NCBI RefSeq assembly: GCF_016616885.1
Contig: NZ_CP067102.1
Location: 6,228,501-6,292,500, forward strand
DNA: 64,000 nucleotides
From: Bradyrhizobium diazoefficiens
GTDB taxonomy: Bacteria; Pseudomonadota; Alphaproteobacteria; Rhizobiales; Xanthobacteraceae
Direction: 5' to 3'
The notes under the pieces are model-generated. The model did not search any database. It was not told the origin of the DNA and worked only from the letters and a program-made list of their open reading frames with translations. Each line of letters opens with the position of its first letter. Position 1 is the stretch's first letter. A program made the position numbers and the translations under genes. This document shows positions 1-7,776 of the stretch, piece after piece.

Positions 1-793
1 TCCCGGACGCGGTGTCCACCACTGCGACCGCTCGCGCATCGGGCAGGTTGATAAAGATGCGCCCGCTGCTGGGCTCAAGCTGGAAGCTCTCCGGATGCGC
101 TTTCAATGGTATACTCTGGACCTTGCTGCGAGTGGCCGGGTCGATGACCGCCAGACCACCATCGCCATAGCCGACGATGACGCGCCTAGCGGCCGCGTCG
201 ATCCGGATGTTGTCGGCATCGCTGCCGAGCTCGATCCGTCCGGTCGCCTTGTACTCGTTGGCTTCGTAGAGCCGGACCGATCCATCGCGGGCATCGGCGA
301 CGTAGAGCGTGTCGGTCGACGGCTCATAGCCGACACCCTGGGGTTCGCTGAGCCCTGTGATGGTTTTGAGGACGGTGTTTGCGGCCAGATCGACGACGCC
401 GACACTGTCATTGCCGAGTTCGGCCACGAACAACCGCTGCCGCTTCAGGTCGACCGCCAAATGATCGATCCGCCCGCGGACATCGCCGAGCGGGATCTTG
501 GTTTCGAGCTGGAGTGGCACCTGATTCCCTGCGGATTCGGCGGCCGCCGCCAGCGTCGGAATAAGCGCGTCGATGCGCTGGACGATCTGATCCCGGGTTG
601 TTTCGTAATCGTCGATGCCCAGGGGAACGCCGGACCAGTAGCTCACGTTGACGCCTCCTCGCCGCTCCGCCGGAATCTCATCGAACGCGCCCGCCGGTGC
701 GGGGGCGACCGATGTCAGCAGGATCGCCAGGACTGCGACCGGTAGGCGCAGCCCTGTCTGAGCATTCCTCAACGTCGTTCGCATCGTCTGCAT
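1..793 (-). CDS. YncE-like beta-propeller protein, exported (3' end cut by window edge)
   Basis: The reading frame stays open from an ATG at 791-793 to the left edge, giving 264 residues without a stop. The N-terminus is a signal peptide with a hydrophobic run ending in an Ala-rich cleavage region. After about 100 residues, repeats of the YVTN/YncE propeller type appear (for example IDHLAVDLKRQRLFVAELGN, then GYEPSTDTLYVADA). Such propellers are periplasmic binding or scaffold proteins; the ligand is unknown. The start lies one base after the chrA stop (TGA-G-ATG), so it is probably translated from the chrA mRNA by coupling. A second in-frame ATG at 782-784 is also possible. The C-terminus is outside the window. 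Confidence 0.75.
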   Translation of the reverse strand, partial: MQTMRTTLRNAQTGLRLPVAVLAILLTSVAPAPAGAFDEIPAERRGGVNVSYWSGVPLGIDDYETTRDQIVQRIDALIPTLAAAAESAGNQVPLQLETKIPLGDVRGRIDHLAVDLKRQRLFVAELGNDSVGVVDLAANTVLKTITGLSEPQGVGYEPSTDTLYVADARDGSVRLYEANEYKATGRIELGSDADNIRIDAAARRVIVGYGDGGLAVIDPATRSKVQSIPLKAHPESFQLEPSSGRIFINLPDARAVAVVDTASG

Positions 794-794
794 C

Positions 795-1979
795 TCACTT
801 CAGCCCTGTGAGCACCCATGCGGGCTGCAGGATCGGATAGGCAGCCAGCCCAATGACTGCCGTCGCGGCAATGAGCAAGGGATTGCTGACCTTCCAACGA
901 AACAGCACGGCGAGCGAGACGATGCCGATGAGCGCAGTCAGCCAGTCGCCGATCGCGATCTTGCCGAGCAGGAAGCTCGCACCCAAGATGGTTCCGATCG
1001 CCGCCGCGTAAGCGCCCTTCACGAAGCCCTGCACATTCGGATTCTTGCGATGGCGCGCCAGCAACGGGGCCGCGATCAGAACCAGCAGGAAGGACGGCAA
1101 GAAGATACCGACCGTCGAGATCAGGGAGCCCCAGAAGCCCGCCACCAGATAGCCGACGAAGGTTGCCGTGATTACGACCGGCCCGGGGCTCATCATGCCG
1201 ATCGCGACAGCCACCAGGAATTCGCGCTCATTGAGCCAGCCGTACTGCTGCACCAGTCCTTGCTCCAGGAAGGGAACGATGACGAGCCCGCTGCCGAAGG
1301 TTAGCGAGCCCGCCTTGAGGAAGAACAGCAGCAGCTTGCCGAGCGTCGAACCGGTCGCGGCCGGGATGGCGGCGGGCGCCGCCGCCGGGATCAGCGCAAG
1401 CTGCAGCGCGACCGGCGGGCGCCTGACGTGGCCGTAATAGACGATGCCCACGATCCCCGACCCGATGAACAGCAGCGCGACCTCGGCCTTCAGGATCACG
1501 GTGACGGCCAGACAGACGGCTGCGATCACCCACTGCAGCCAGTCTTCCATACCGAGCTTGGCAAGCCGGTAGCAGGAATGCAGGATCAGAGCGATCACGG
1601 CCGGGCTGACGCCATAGAAGATGCCTGTAACCGCCTTGAGATCCCCCAAATGAACAAAGAGCGCGCCGAGGGCCGCGACGATGACGAAATTCGGCAGGAT
1701 GAACGCCCAGCCGCCGGCCCAGGCACCCCAGAAACCGCAGCGCAAATAGGCGATAAAGATGCCGACCTGGATCGCGAGCGGCCCGGGAAGCGATTGGCAA
1801 ATGGCGATGGTCTCGCGCATCTGCTCTTTGGTGAGCCACTTTTTGTCGTCGACGAGTTCGCGCTCCATCTGGCCAACCAGTGCGACCGGTCCGCCGAAGC
1901 CGAGAAAGCCCAGTCGCAGAAAGTAGCGGACCAGTTCACCCATCCTACCGCGTTCACCTGTCGTTGTTGTCGTCGTCAC
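795..1979 (-). CDS. chrA: Chromate transporter ChrA (CHR family, two-domain)
   Basis: An inner-membrane CHR-family protein of about 394 residues, the usual length of the long two-domain chromate efflux transporters. Two homologous hydrophobic halves are visible. The first carries LRLGFLGFGGPVALVGQ and QSLPGPLAIQVG; the second carries FLKAGSLTFGSGLVIVPFLE and MMSPGPVVITATFVGY. This is the diagnostic pair of FGG/FGSG and PGP motifs. I chose the GTG at 1979 because a GAAGGGGG ribosome site lies 7 bases upstream; an in-frame extension reaches 2063 but adds unlikely residues and would overlap the small upstream ORF. It sits between a DUF1259/small-protein group and a beta-propeller gene in one minus-strand operon. 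Chromate export is family knowledge; substrate identity here is inferred. Confidence 0.93.
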   Translation of the reverse strand: MTTTTTTGERGRMGELVRYFLRLGFLGFGGPVALVGQMERELVDDKKWLTKEQMRETIAICQSLPGPLAIQVGIFIAYLRCGFWGAWAGGWAFILPNFVIVAALGALFVHLGDLKAVTGIFYGVSPAVIALILHSCYRLAKLGMEDWLQWVIAAVCLAVTVILKAEVALLFIGSGIVGIVYYGHVRRPPVALQLALIPAAAPAAIPAATGSTLGKLLLFFLKAGSLTFGSGLVIVPFLEQGLVQQYGWLNEREFLVAVAIGMMSPGPVVITATFVGYLVAGFWGSLISTVGIFLPSFLLVLIAAPLLARHRKNPNVQGFVKGAYAAAIGTILGASFLLGKIAIGDWLTALIGIVSLAVLFRWKVSNPLLIAATAVIGLAAYPILQPAWVLTGLK

Positions 1980-1992
1980 AGTCTTGCCCCCT

Positions 1993-2121
1993 TCAATTCT
2001 GATCTGCGGGTTCGAGGATCCCGTCGAGCGGAAGCCCGAGTCCCGATGGCACCAATTCGACACTCTGGCCCTTGAGAGTCACCGCGTAGCAGCCGTCATC
2101 GTTCTCACCAAGGTCCGGCAT
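1993..2121 (-). CDS. Possible small protein (42 aa) directly upstream of chrA
   Basis: ATG at 2119-2121 opens a 42-residue acidic frame beginning MPDLGENDDGCYAVTLKG and ending EPADQN. Its start overlaps the end of the preceding 45-residue ORF by 17 bases, and its TGA sits just before the chrA ribosome site, so it is placed as a coupled member of the chromate operon. The composition (a Cys, Leu/Gly-rich centre, acidic ends) is protein-like rather than the Arg-rich output typical of shadow frames here. No signal peptide or known family is recognised. It could instead be untranslated spacer, or the displaced C-terminal part of the upstream Cys protein after a frameshift. Confidence 0.38.
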   Translation of the reverse strand: MPDLGENDDGCYAVTLKGQSVELVPSGLGLPLDGILEPADQN

Positions 2122-2242
2122 AGTTCTTCATGCAAGCCTTCTGTTGATCGGCGCAGACTTTGCAACTGGTCTGGCCGACCGCAGCGTTCATGCCCGCAAG
2201 AACTCCGACTGCCGCCAGGAACATGGCTGTGAACGTTCGCAT
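2105..2242 (-). CDS. Small exported Cys-rich protein (45 aa)
   Basis: ATG at 2240-2242 gives a 45-residue protein. It has a short signal peptide (MRTFTAMFLAAVGVLAGMNA) followed by a compact Cys cluster CKVCADQQKAC and a MKNYAGPW tail. A CxxC plus a third Cys in a tiny exported protein suggests metal binding or a disulfide; I recall similar small CKxCxDQxxAC proteins in bradyrhizobia, but no function. It lies between the DUF1259 gene (stop 22 bases upstream of this start) and chrA. The reading stops early compared with homologues I would expect to carry a further Cys-rich tail, so a frameshift into the overlapping ORF at 1993-2121 is possible. Confidence 0.5.
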   Translation of the reverse strand: MRTFTAMFLAAVGVLAGMNAAVGQTSCKVCADQQKACMKNYAGPW

Positions 2243-2263
2243 CCTTCGATCTTCCAGGTTTCG

Positions 2264-3169
2264 TTAGCTCTTCGTGCTCGCGGTCTTGTCGAGCGCTGCG
2301 CGTAGGCCTTCTGCGAGCTTGATGGCATCGTCGTTCGCCCAGAAATGCATGAAGAAGAGCCGAGGCTGCTCGTCCAGCATGTGGCTGTGCAGTGCCGTCA
2401 CCTCGATGCCGTGCGTCCGCAGCGCCAAGATGACCGGGTTCACCTCGTCGCTGGTCAGCACGAAGTCGCCCGTGATGGCAGCCTTGCCGCCGCCCGTCGG
2501 CTGGAAATTGATGCCGATCGCGACACCCATCGGACCGACGGGGGTCAAGGGCATGCCCTCTTGGGTGATCGGGTCGCGCCGCTTGACGTTGATCTGGTAG
2601 ACGCCGCCGTTGGCTTGGCCCTTCACGCCGATGATCTGGTCGAGCTTGGCGGTGTCGAGATCGACCGCGGGTGGCGGGTTGGCCGGTGCCGCTATGGTCA
2701 GCGGCGTCTTGCTCTCGGCCAAAGCATCGTGGATCGCCGAGGCCAGCTTGACGGGGTCGCCGTGGCCGGCGACGTGCATGTAGAAGGTCGCCGGGTTCGC
2801 CCGCAGCAGGTGATTGTGCACGGCAGTGATTTCGAGACCGCTCGCGATCATCTTCGCCATCACGGGATTGATCTCGGTCTCGAGCAGAACGAGGTCGCCC
2901 ATGACCATGGCGCCGCCGTGCGCAGGCTTGAACGCGACCCAGCCACCCAACGCCAGCGCCGGCTTGATCGTGACGCCGTCCAGGGTCACGGAGAGGTCGC
3001 TGCGGGGGAAGCCGTAGCGGCGAACGTCGTCGGAGACGGCAGCCTTGCGGCCGAGCATCTCGTCAACCTTCTGCCAGTCGGCATCTTGAGCATACGCGGG
3101 GAACAAGGGCGCGAAGCGGAATGCGAAAAGGCAGACGATGCCGACCAGGACCAAGATGGTCTTCTTCAT
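2264..3169 (-). CDS. DUF1259 (LppY/LpqO-type) exported protein
   Basis: About 301 residues with a signal peptide (MKKTILVLVGIVCLFAFRFA onward, ending near AYAQ). Two homologous halves follow. Each contains a Val/Leu-rich beta segment and the pair of motifs EITAVHNHLL...FYMHVAGHGD (first half) and EVTALHSHML...FFMHFWANDD (second half). This His-containing duplication is the hallmark of DUF1259. Function is unknown; paired His motifs could bind metal. The start at 3169 is preferred over one 21 bases further upstream because GAGGAG lies just before it. It is in a minus-strand operon with a PepSY-like gene (17 bases upstream) and chrA downstream, an association that suggests a metal or oxidative-stress role. 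Confidence 0.85.
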   Translation of the reverse strand: MKKTILVLVGIVCLFAFRFAPLFPAYAQDADWQKVDEMLGRKAAVSDDVRRYGFPRSDLSVTLDGVTIKPALALGGWVAFKPAHGGAMVMGDLVLLETEINPVMAKMIASGLEITAVHNHLLRANPATFYMHVAGHGDPVKLASAIHDALAESKTPLTIAAPANPPPAVDLDTAKLDQIIGVKGQANGGVYQINVKRRDPITQEGMPLTPVGPMGVAIGINFQPTGGGKAAITGDFVLTSDEVNPVILALRTHGIEVTALHSHMLDEQPRLFFMHFWANDDAIKLAEGLRAALDKTASTKS

Positions 3170-3186
3170 GGTGTTACTCCTCACGT

Positions 3187-3414
3187 TCAATTCCGCTCTT
3201 TGATTTGGCCACTGCTGTCGACGACGAGCTTCACCGGCTTACCCTCCTTCACCGCCTGCGCGGTGATGCCTTCGGCCGTCGATTTGACGTCTTGCACTTG
3301 CGAGTAGCCGGCCGCCTGGATCTTGGCGATCAGTTCCTCCTGGGTCAGGGCGTGTGCGGGCGACGCCGTAAGCGCCAAGAGGAGCGCGGTCCGATAGATC
3401 GTTGATGTCCGCAT
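3187..3414 (-). CDS. Small PepSY-like exported protein (75 aa)
   Basis: Begins at ATG 3414 behind GGAGACC. Residues 1-22 form a signal peptide ending PAHA. The mature part, starting LTQEELIAKIQAAGYSQVQD and ending VVDSSGQIKERN, has the alpha-beta-beta pattern of a single PepSY domain: a short helix, then a strand linking to a strand with the usual GK..KLVVD..G pattern. PepSY proteins are periplasmic and thought to inhibit proteases or modulate partner proteins. The gene is 17 bases upstream of the DUF1259 gene, so co-transcription with the chrA cluster is likely. Confidence 0.72.
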   Translation of the reverse strand: MRTSTIYRTALLLALTASPAHALTQEELIAKIQAAGYSQVQDVKSTAEGITAQAVKEGKPVKLVVDSSGQIKERN

Positions 3415-3459
3415 CTTTGGTCTCCTGGTTATCCCTGCCCCAGAAGTAGTCCCGCCTCC

Positions 3460-3633
3460 TCACCCGATCTTGTTGTTCGGCCAGTTGTGCGTCTGCTTGG
3501 TCGCATCGCGCCGGGAATCAGGCGCGGGTCGGCCGAAAAATCCGATGCATACGTCGATGAGCGCCGGCGCAGCCGCCGTGCCTATCAATCGAGACAGTTT
3601 GTCGGGTGAAATGGAGGTGTACGATACTGCCAT
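3460..3633 (-). pseudogene. Truncated, frameshifted N-terminus of a rhodanese/ChrB-type chromate-resistance protein
   Basis: From ATG 3633 (AAGGG site upstream) the frame reads MAVSYTSISPDKLSRLIGTA, then APALIDV, which matches the N-terminus of rhodanese-domain chromate-resistance (ChrB-type) proteins. Directly after ALIDV the frame becomes nonsense, while the +1 frame supplies the expected continuation SDFSADPRLIPGAMRPS. Homology is then lost within about 15 residues and the frame stops at 3460. A full protein would be some 250 to 300 residues, so only about 45 survive, with an indel near 3548-3556. It sits at the head of the minus-strand chrA cluster, where a functional copy would belong. 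The product is almost certainly inactive. Confidence 0.62.
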
Positions 3634-3972
3634 GCTGCGCCCTTGGTGATCAGGACGCGATTCTTGGGCATGACGCCTCGCGGGGAGATCGCATTTTCCC
3701 CGTGGCCTGAATAAAAGCCCGGATGGCGGGGCTGTCAACCGCGCGGGCCGAAGGATTCCAAGAAAATATGGGGCCCTACGCCACGGAGTTTTTCAGCGAT
3801 CGAATGGAACGAAGTTAATCTCGGCGCGCGATCCGACTTTGCATCCGGAAAGGCGAATGGCCCCTTGATGGGGTCAAGCGAACTCACGTAGACTGCCCGA
3901 GCGGGATCAGGCAGACTCCCGGCGAGACTTCGGTCCAAGCTCTGCGCAGCACGCAAAACGTGGAGCTTGCGC
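3634..3972. other. Divergent intergenic region, no gene seen
   Basis: This 339-base stretch separates the minus-strand chromate cluster from the plus-strand ATP-grasp/FetAB operon and must hold promoters for one or both. I see no convincing ORF, RNA gene or strong operator palindrome. The last bases (GTGGAG at about 3960) serve as the ribosome site for the plus-strand gene. Confidence 0.5.
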
Positions 3973-5007
3973 ATGGACATCGAAAGACGACCCTTCCCCC
4001 GACGTACCGTCGCCATCCTCTCGCGAGGAGATGATGCCGCGCGACGGGATGCGACCCCGCAAAAAAGCCGCTTCTTTGACGTCATCGAAGCGCTCGCCGC
4101 CGTCGGCGTCGAAGCGCGCCCAGTGATCTACGACGAAAGCTTCGCAGACGCGGTCCGCGAACAACTGCTCGCGGTGGGCGGCGTGCTCGTCTGGGTCAAC
4201 CCAATTCAAGACGGCCGTAACCGCGCCGATCTCGACTCCCTGCTGCGGGACGTCGCCACGCAGGGCGTGTGGGTCAGCGCTCATCCGGACGTCATCCTCA
4301 AGATGGGCACCAAGGAGGTCCTCTATCGTACCCGCTCGATGGGGTGGGGATCAGACACGGCGCTATATCAAACCGCCGCCGCGATGCGTGCCGAGCTGCC
4401 TGTACGGCTCGCAACCGGTCCACGCGTGATCAAGCGCAACCGCGGTAACGGCGGCCAAGGCGTCTGGAAGGTCGAGGCGCTGCCGAACACCTCCACGATA
4501 AGGGTGCTCGATGCGACCAAGGACGCGTCCGAGGAACTGACGCTGGATGATTTTCTTCGTCGCTGCGCGGAGTATTTCGAAAACGGCAGCGTGATCGATC
4601 AACCATACCAGCCGCGCCTAAGCGAAGGTATGATTCGCTGCTATATGGCAGGCGACCGCTGTGCCGGCTTCGGTCACCACAAAGTCAAAGCCCTGGTCGA
4701 CTCGCCCGCCGCGCGTTCCGAGGCCGGACCGCGGCTCTATACATCCAACGCAGACCCGCGTTTCCAGCGACTGCGCCGGTTGATGGAAGACGAGTGGACG
4801 CCACAGCTAACCTCGCTGCTCGATATCGTCCGTGGTGACCTGCCCATGATCTGGGACGCCGACTTCATGCTTGGCCGGGTGCAGACGGACGGGAGCGACA
4901 GCTACGTGCTCGGTGAGATCAATGTCAGCTCGGTGCACCCCTATCCGGTCGAGGCGCCGACGGAGATCGCCAGCCGGGTTGCCGATCGGCTGCAGCTTAA
5001 GCTTTGA
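3973..5007 (+). CDS. ATP-grasp protein, Cj0069 family
   Basis: 344 residues from ATG 3973, with GTGGAG 8 bases upstream; a TTG two codons earlier is less likely. The fold reads as ATP-grasp. There is an N-terminal segment with VAILSRGDD, then a central ATP-binding part with PRVIKRNRGNGGQGVWKVEA (the Lys and Gly-rich loop). Near the C-terminus are DLPMIWDADFMLGR and YVLGEINVSSVHPYP, supplying the acidic and Asn metal-binding residues (E..N) of the grasp. This pattern matches the uncharacterised Cj0069 family. The enzyme should ligate a carboxylate to an amine or thiol using ATP, but substrates are unknown. Its stop is 3 bases before the FetA-like ATPase start, so it belongs to that operon and may make a metabolite linked to metal homeostasis. 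Confidence 0.8.
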   Translation: MDIERRPFPRRTVAILSRGDDAARRDATPQKSRFFDVIEALAAVGVEARPVIYDESFADAVREQLLAVGGVLVWVNPIQDGRNRADLDSLLRDVATQGVWVSAHPDVILKMGTKEVLYRTRSMGWGSDTALYQTAAAMRAELPVRLATGPRVIKRNRGNGGQGVWKVEALPNTSTIRVLDATKDASEELTLDDFLRRCAEYFENGSVIDQPYQPRLSEGMIRCYMAGDRCAGFGHHKVKALVDSPAARSEAGPRLYTSNADPRFQRLRRLMEDEWTPQLTSLLDIVRGDLPMIWDADFMLGRVQTDGSDSYVLGEINVSSVHPYPVEAPTEIASRVADRLQLKL

Positions 5008-5010
5008 CGC

Positions 5011-5607
5011 ATGTTGACGGTCAGCGGGCTCAAGCGCTTGCACATTTCCGTGTCATTCGACTTGCAGGACGGCGAATGCGTCGCCCTGCAAGGGCCTTCG
5101 GGAGTCGGGAAAACCTTGCTGCTTCGCTCAATTGCGGATCTCGATCCCAACGAAGGAACGGTCAAGCTGGACGGAACGCTGAGAGAGGCGATGCCCGCTC
5201 CTGCCTGGCGAAAGCAAGTGACCTATGTCGCCGCCGAGCCCGGCTGGTGGTGCGACACCGTGCAAGAGCACTTCACGGGCTGGGATGACGCCCTCCCGCT
5301 GGTCAGACGCCTTGGGCTGTCGGACGACTGCGGACCCTGGCCGATCCAGAGGCTCTCCTCCGGAGAGAAACAGCGGCTGGGACTTGTAAGGGCGCTTATG
5401 CTACGATCGCGGGTGCTTCTGCTGGACGAGCCAACCTCGGCGCTCGACTCGGCATCCGCCGCGGCCGTGGAATCCTTGATCGCCGAACGCATTGCGAATG
5501 GAACGAGCGTCATTTGGAGTACCCACGACAACGCTCAAGCCCACCGGGTCGGGTCAAGGGTATTTGCGATGAGCCCTAATGGTGGGATCGAGGAAAATCG
5601 ACCGTGA
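5011..5607 (+). CDS. fetA: FetA-like (YbbL) ABC transporter ATP-binding protein
   Basis: 198 residues, compact as in FetA. Walker A GPSGVGKT lies at residues 28-35, the signature LSSGEK at 115-120, Walker B VLLLDE at 135-140 and a switch His in STHD near 168. The Q-loop region reads YVAAEPGWWCDTV where homologues have a Gln, so the Q-loop Gln appears to be replaced by Ala. It starts 3 bases after the ATP-grasp stop and its own stop overlaps the FetB-like start by 4 bases. In E. coli FetAB exports iron and protects against oxidative stress; the same role is inferred here from family and pairing only. Confidence 0.85.
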   Translation: MLTVSGLKRLHISVSFDLQDGECVALQGPSGVGKTLLLRSIADLDPNEGTVKLDGTLREAMPAPAWRKQVTYVAAEPGWWCDTVQEHFTGWDDALPLVRRLGLSDDCGPWPIQRLSSGEKQRLGLVRALMLRSRVLLLDEPTSALDSASAAAVESLIAERIANGTSVIWSTHDNAQAHRVGSRVFAMSPNGGIEENRP

Positions 5608-6410
5608 CCTACATCCAGCTGTCGTACGGTGATTTGGTCCTGCCCGCTCTCCTTGTCGTCATGGACGGCACTCTCTCGCTTGTTCTCCGTCTCAAGCTTG
5701 AAAAACAACTGGCCATCGCGACTGTGCGGATGGTGCTTCAGCTCCTCCTCGTTGGATACGTGCTGACGTTCCTGTTCGCTGCGGTGTCGCCGCTCTGGAC
5801 CGCCCTTGCCGCCTTCATCATGGTTCTCTTCGCCTCGCGGGAGATCGTCGCGCGGCAGAAGCGGCGCTTGCCGGGCGTTTGGAGCTACAGCTTGGGCGCC
5901 GGCTGCACGCTGCTCGCCGCAGGTACCATCACGATGTTCGCGCTCCTGACGGAGCTGCGCCCGGATCCCTGGTATCATCCGCGCTATGCGCTGCCTTTGC
6001 TGGGGATGATCCTGGGCAACACCATGACCGGCATAAGCCTGGGCTTGGACGTGCTGACGAATAGCCTGGTGCGCGAACGGACCGCCGTGGAAGCGTGTCT
6101 TGCACTCGGCGGTACTCGGCATCAGGCACTGCTGCCAATCATCCGGGACGCGTTGAGAAGCGGCTTCATGCCGATCATGAACAGCATGGCGGCGATCGGC
6201 CTTGTTTCCTTGCCGGGGATGATGACTGGCCAAATTCTCGCGGGCGTCGAGCCCGTGGACGCGGCAAAATATCAACTGCTGATTATGTTCCTGATCGCTG
6301 GCGGCACAGGCTTAGGCACTCTCGCTGCTGTCATGGGAGGAGCTCGCCTGCTCACCGATCATCGACATCGATTACGCCTTGATCGAATTGCCTCAGATAC
6401 ACCCAATTGA
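5604..6410 (+). CDS. fetB: FetB-like (YbbM) ABC transporter permease
   Basis: 268 residues with about seven hydrophobic segments. GTG start at 5604 overlaps the FetA-like stop (GTGA). The conserved central part GMILGNTMTGISLGLDVL and the coupling region EACLALGGTRHQALLPIIRD, followed by GLVSLPGMMTGQILAG, are typical of the UPF0014/FetB family. It forms the membrane half of a putative iron exporter with the preceding ATPase. No gene follows on this strand before the tRNA, so the operon probably ends here. Confidence 0.87.
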   Translation: MTYIQLSYGDLVLPALLVVMDGTLSLVLRLKLEKQLAIATVRMVLQLLLVGYVLTFLFAAVSPLWTALAAFIMVLFASREIVARQKRRLPGVWSYSLGAGCTLLAAGTITMFALLTELRPDPWYHPRYALPLLGMILGNTMTGISLGLDVLTNSLVRERTAVEACLALGGTRHQALLPIIRDALRSGFMPIMNSMAAIGLVSLPGMMTGQILAGVEPVDAAKYQLLIMFLIAGGTGLGTLAAVMGGARLLTDHRHRLRLDRIASDTPN

Positions 6411-6745
6411 AAGCTTGGGTCGGCGGAACGATCCACTCCCAGTTCGTAGATTCCAGCTGGTAGACCGGCGGTCGCAGACATTCGATCATTCGGCCGCTCG
6501 TTGCGGCGACGGGCAGAACAGATTGTCCGTTTGCTCGCTCTAGTATCCTATTCTACGACGATCACGTGCATGGCCTGTACCATCGGATCTGCGCGCTGTA
6601 TCGAATGGGGGTGAAGGTACCGAAGCAAGGAAAATCTAAACAGCAATCTGGCCGTACGAAGTCTGACCGCAAAAAACGTCGCACGAGACCCGTTTCGTTC
6701 TCGGCGGACCTGCTCGCAATCTATTGAAGAAGAAGGTCTTGTATT
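6411..6745. other. Intergenic region without a supported gene
   Basis: 335 bases between the FetB-like gene and tRNA-Lys. A minus-strand frame ending near 6548 has a tail (HPHSIQRADPMVQAMHVIVV) faintly like a cupredoxin C-terminus, but the rest is Arg/Ser-rich and it has no credible start. I treat it as non-coding, possibly an old remnant. Confidence 0.4.
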
Positions 6746-6821
<76 letters not shown>

Positions 6822-6929
6822 GAAAGGCGGTCAATGCCTTGCGAGGCCGGTCGTTTAGCAAAGCGATCCGGGTCTGGCAAGCGATGTGGCGCATGTTTTC
6901 CAAGGTTCTTCCACAGCGCCGGAAATGCG

Positions 6930-6955
6930 AAAAGCCGCTGGATTCCAGCGGCTTC
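6930..6955 (-). terminator. Rho-independent-type terminator of the Spy-like gene
   Basis: A perfect 10-bp inverted repeat, AAGCCGCTGG (6932-6941) and CCAGCGGCTT (6945-6954), with a 3-base loop, lies 35 bases after the Spy-like stop. The minus-strand transcript ends in a short U-run after the stem. Confidence 0.7.
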
Positions 6956-6988
6956 TCGGAGGTTAATACCCGGGGAATCCCGGAGCGC

Positions 6989-7585
6989 TCAAAGACGCCC
7001 TTCCCGATCCGGGTCGTCGTCGCGGTCGCCGCCGCGGAAATGGTCCATGCCGCGCTCCATCATGCGGTCCATGCCGCGTTCCATGAAGTGGTGGCGCGGG
7101 CCGTCCTCGCCGCCGCCGAACGGGCCGCGGTGGCGGGTCAGCACGGCAAGGCGGCGTTTCTGGCCGTCGTCCAGGGTCTTGTAGAGCGGATCGGCTGCGT
7201 CAGCGATCTTCTTCAGCGCCGCGGAGGTCGCGCTCATGTCGTCGGCGCGCTGACGCAGGCGGGCGACCGGATCGTCCGGCTGGTCGCCGTTCTTGGCGGC
7301 GTCGCCCGGGCCGGCGTTCATCCGGGCATTGGCGCGGTCGATGCGCAGCTTGGCGAAGTCGCGCACGGCGGCCTCGACGGGCGGCCACAGCTTCTCCTGG
7401 TCGGCGTTGAGCTTCAGCCCGGCATGGACGGCGGCGATCCGCGCGTCGACGAAGGCGGCGCGGTCTTCCGGGTTCATGCGGATGTGGCGGAAGTGCTCCA
7501 TCCACGGGCGATGAAACTGGGCATAGACCGCGCCGGAGCCGGCGATGCTGAGCACGGCGATGGCGGCGATGGTGAACTTCCTCAT
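6989..7585 (-). CDS. Spy/CpxP family (LTXXQ) periplasmic protein
   Basis: 198 residues with a signal peptide (residues 1-22, ending VYAQ). The mature part is helical and charged, with RMNPEDRAAFVDARIAAVHA and the LTXXQ-type segment LKLNADQEKLWPPVE, repeated later as DDGQKRRLAVLTRHR. This is the Spy/CpxP pattern of periplasmic chaperones that respond to envelope stress. The C-terminal 45 residues are Gly/Asp/Arg/His-rich (MERGMDRMMERGMDHFRGG), a low-complexity tail that might bind metal. A GAGGAGG site precedes ATG 7585. Monocistronic, with a hairpin terminator downstream. Confidence 0.85.
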   Translation of the reverse strand: MRKFTIAAIAVLSIAGSGAVYAQFHRPWMEHFRHIRMNPEDRAAFVDARIAAVHAGLKLNADQEKLWPPVEAAVRDFAKLRIDRANARMNAGPGDAAKNGDQPDDPVARLRQRADDMSATSAALKKIADAADPLYKTLDDGQKRRLAVLTRHRGPFGGGEDGPRHHFMERGMDRMMERGMDHFRGGDRDDDPDREGRL

Positions 7586-7776
7586 ACGAGCCTCCTCGGA
7601 AAGGATGTCCCCAAGATGAGGGTCGCAAGGCCCAGGTGCAACTTACAACTTGGACAGGAAGCGCGTTCTTACGAAGATCTAACGGCTATGAATTTTAGTT
7701 CAGCCGCATCCTGACACCATTCGTAACAAAAAGGGCTTCCGTGCAGCGCACACAGAAGCCATTTCATGCCTTTACG

